The position numbers were made by a program, and so were the translations under genes. The notes under the pieces were generated by a model. That model did no database searches. It worked only from the letters and a program-made list of their open reading frames with translations, and was not told the DNA's origin. Of a DNA stretch of 64,000 bases, positions 62,001 to 64,000 are shown piece by piece (position 1 is the stretch's first letter; the number at the start of each line of letters is the position of its first letter). Source of the stretch: Chrysaora quinquecirrha (taxonomy: Eukaryota > Cnidaria > Scyphozoa > Semaeostomeae > Pelagiidae); contig JACTAT010000044.1 in assembly GCA_014526335.1 (NCBI GenBank), positions 2,981,042 through 3,045,041 of the forward strand. Reading direction: 5' to 3'.

Positions 62001-63465
62001 GTTAGTAAGTTTGTAACCTTCATAATTAGGTTGCAAGCATAGCTTGTATGTTAGTTACTTAGTAAGATAGAGAGTTTTTTAGTTAGATAGTTAGTTATAT
62101 AGTTAGCGAATTTGGTTCTTAGTTAGTTACTTAGTTCGTGAGTAATTTAGATAGTTTGCGAGGTTCTTAGTTAGTTAGTTAGTTAGTTAGTTAGATACCT
62201 AGCAAGCTGACTAGTTATGTTTATTAGCTAGTTAGTTAGGTATGTAGTGAGCTGGTTAGTAATGTTGCAAGCATAGCTTGTATGTTAATTAGGAAGTTAG
62301 TTAGTTAGTTAGTACATTTGTTAGTATAATAGATTGTTAGTGAGTGTGTTTTTTGGTTAGTTAGTCAGTTAACTACTTTGTGAGTGAATTAGATAGTTTG
62401 CGAGGTTGATTGTTAGTTAGATAGTTGGTTAGTTAGGTAGGCAGAAAGCTTGTTAGTTACGTTGCAAGCATAACTTGTATGTTAGTTAGTTAGTTAGTTT
62501 GTTAGTTAGTTAGTTTGCTTATAAGCCAATTAGCCAGTTAGCGAGGTTCTTTGTTAGTCAGTAAGTTTGTTAGTTAATTTGTTTGTAAGCAGCTTAATTA
62601 GATTGCAAGAGTAGCCTATATGTTCATTATTTAGTACGATAGAGAGTCATTTGGTTAGTTGGTTAGTTAGTTTCTTAGTTAGTTATTTTGTAAGAAAATT
62701 GGATAGTCTACGAGGTTGTTTGTTAGTTAATTAGTTATTTAGTTAGTTAGTTTGTAAGCAAGCTGGTTAGTTACGTTGCAATTATAGCTTGTACGTTAGT
62801 TAGTAAGTTAGTTAGTTACTTAATTAGTTTGAATGTAATCTAGATAGTTATCGAGTTACTTTCTTAGTTAGTTAGTTATTTATTTCGTGAGTTAGCTAGC
62901 TTCTTAGTTAGGTTGAAAGCAAAGCATGTATTTTAGTTAGCTAGTTATTTGGTTAGTTGGTTAGTTAGTTTATTAGCAAATTAGGTAGTTAGCAAGTTTG
63001 TTTGTTAGTTAGTTAGTTTGTTAGTTGGTTAGTTTCTAAGCTGCCTAATTAGGTCGCAAGCATAGCTTGTTTGTTAGTTACTTAGTGAGATAAAGCAATA
63101 GTTTGCTAGTTGGTTAAATTGTTGGTAAATTAAATGGTTAGCGAGTTTGTTTGTTAGTTAGTTAGCTAGTCAGTTTGCTAGTTTATTAGTTTCTTAGTTA
63201 ATTCATTTGTAAATTATAAGCTGCTGATTTAGGTTGCAAGCATAGCTTGTATGATAGTTAGTTAGTAAGATAGAGGGTTAGTTAGTTAGTTTGTTAATTA
63301 GTTACTTTAAGGCATAGCTTGTATGTTAGTTAGTTATGCTGGTTAGATAGTTAGTTAGTTAGTTTATTAGTAAACTAGATAGTTTAGCGAGTTTCTTGTA
63401 AGTTTGTTAGTTTCTTAGTTAGTTAGTTAGTTGGTAAATTAGATAGTTAGCGAGTTTGTTAGTTG

Positions 63466-63497
<32 letters not shown>

Positions 63498-63534
63498 ACT
63501 AGCTGCTTTGTAAGGTAGAAAGCATATCTTGCAT

Positions 63535-63565
<31 letters not shown>

Positions 63566-64000
63566 GGTTAGTTAGTTTGTTAGTAAATTAGATAGTTAGC
63601 GAATTTGGTTCTTGGTTAGTTACTTAGTTCGTGAGTAATTTAGATAGTTTGCGAGGTTCTTTGTTAGTTAGTTAGTTAGTTAGTTAGTTACCTAGCAAGC
63701 TGATTAGTTATGTTTATTAGCTAGTTAGTTAGGTATGTAGCGAGCTGGTTAGTAATGTTGCAAGCATAGCTTGTATGTTAATTAGTAAGTTAGTTAGTTA
63801 GTTAGTACGTTTGTTAGTAAAATAGATAGTTAGTGAGTGTGTTTGTTGGTTAGTTAGTCAGTTAACTAGTTTGTGAGTGAATTGGATAGTTTGCGAGGTT
63901 GATTGTTTGTTAGATAGTTAGTTAGTTAGGTATGTAGCAAGCTAGTTAGATACGTTGCAAGCATAACTTGTATGTTAGTTAGTAAGTTAATTAGTTAGTT
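55129..64000 (-). repeat. TTAG-orientation satellite block 7, runs off the window
   Basis: The array continues to the right edge, so its true end is not seen. It contains the second copy of the 4.1-kb module (to about 59 kb). Further partial copies follow: about 60960-61560 matches about 50870-51460 (offset about 10.1 kb), and about 62590-63540 matches about 56700-57670. There is no gene and no foreign insert. Confidence 0.93.

Noticed and set aside
1..64000. Telomeric repeat array (TTAGGG, TTAGG or TTAGGC type).
   Set aside because: The unit is TTAG without extra G, and it is mixed with non-telomeric boxes and flips orientation. No sustained TTAGG or TTAGGG run was seen. A distant origin from telomere sequence cannot be excluded.
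1..64000. CRISPR array, suggested by regularly spaced palindromic cores.
   Set aside because: The spacing is variable, the spacers are themselves repetitive tetramers, and the context is eukaryotic with no cas genes.
7484..64000. tRNA or other structured RNA gene hidden in the array, suggested by the recurring dyad.
   Set aside because: The dyad has only 5-bp arms, and no cloverleaf, A/B box pair or terminator-like context is present.

Overview
The window is almost entirely non-genic. About 57 of the 64 kb is one complex satellite built on a degenerate 4-bp motif, CTAA on one strand and TTAG on the other. Conserved 20-40 bp boxes recur in it roughly every 130-200 bp. The boxes are a dyad core (GCAAGCATAGCTTGTATGTT in TTAG orientation), an AAATTAGATAGTTAGCGAG box and a TTGCGAGG(T)TGTTTGTTAG box. 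Because (TTAG)n puts a TAG, and (CTAA)n a TAA, every fourth codon in all three frames, the array is closed to translation on both strands, and no gene was found inside it. The one recognisable coding sequence has spliceosomal introns (GT..AG) and belongs to a eukaryotic transposon. The rest is MITE-like elements and unique insert DNA. This points to an animal genome, most likely an invertebrate, in a heterochromatic, subtelomeric or pericentromeric setting. I cannot place the species.

Layout by orientation: CTAA 1-7483 (with a 0.76-kb non-satellite insert at about 1365-2121); TTAG 7484-23784 (with insertions at 17750-18698 and 20058-22717); CTAA 23785-27465 (with a 2.2-kb composite insertion at 25065-27267); TTAG 27466-35281; CTAA 35282-37692; TTAG 37693-47831; CTAA 47832-49011; TTAG 49012-64000 (with a 310-bp insertion at 54819-55128). 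The six switches after 7484 use only two junction sequences, three copies each, so the inverted islands were copied with the array. Repeats are nested: CTAA/TTAG tetramers, then monomers of about 150-bp scale, then kilobase modules (a fresh 1.45-kb tandem duplication at 12-14.9 kb and a 4.1-kb duplication at 51-59 kb), then a higher-order unit of about 10-12.5 kb.

Mobile DNA: a hAT element (20058-22717) has perfect 14-bp terminal inverted repeats (TIRs), an exact 8-bp target-site duplication (TSD), and a four-exon, ZMYM1/DUF4371-like transposase gene that lacks its C-terminal half. Three other insertions have clean boundaries: a 949-bp element with CAGGGGCGGATCCAG ends, a 310-bp element with GAGGGGGGCTTTGGG ends, and a pair of direct 278-bp MITEs enclosing 1.65 kb. 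Uninterrupted paralogous copies of the array elsewhere in the window serve as empty sites. They support TSDs of 8 bp (hAT), 6 bp (310-bp element), 2 bp TA (composite) and 5 bp (949-bp element, or 9 bp if one tetramer was lost). All four insertions are therefore absent from at least one sister copy of their host module.

No tRNA, rRNA, CRISPR or conventional host gene was seen. The most notable features are the satellite architecture (strand-switching, inverted modules, conserved dyad core) and the composite MITE insertion.
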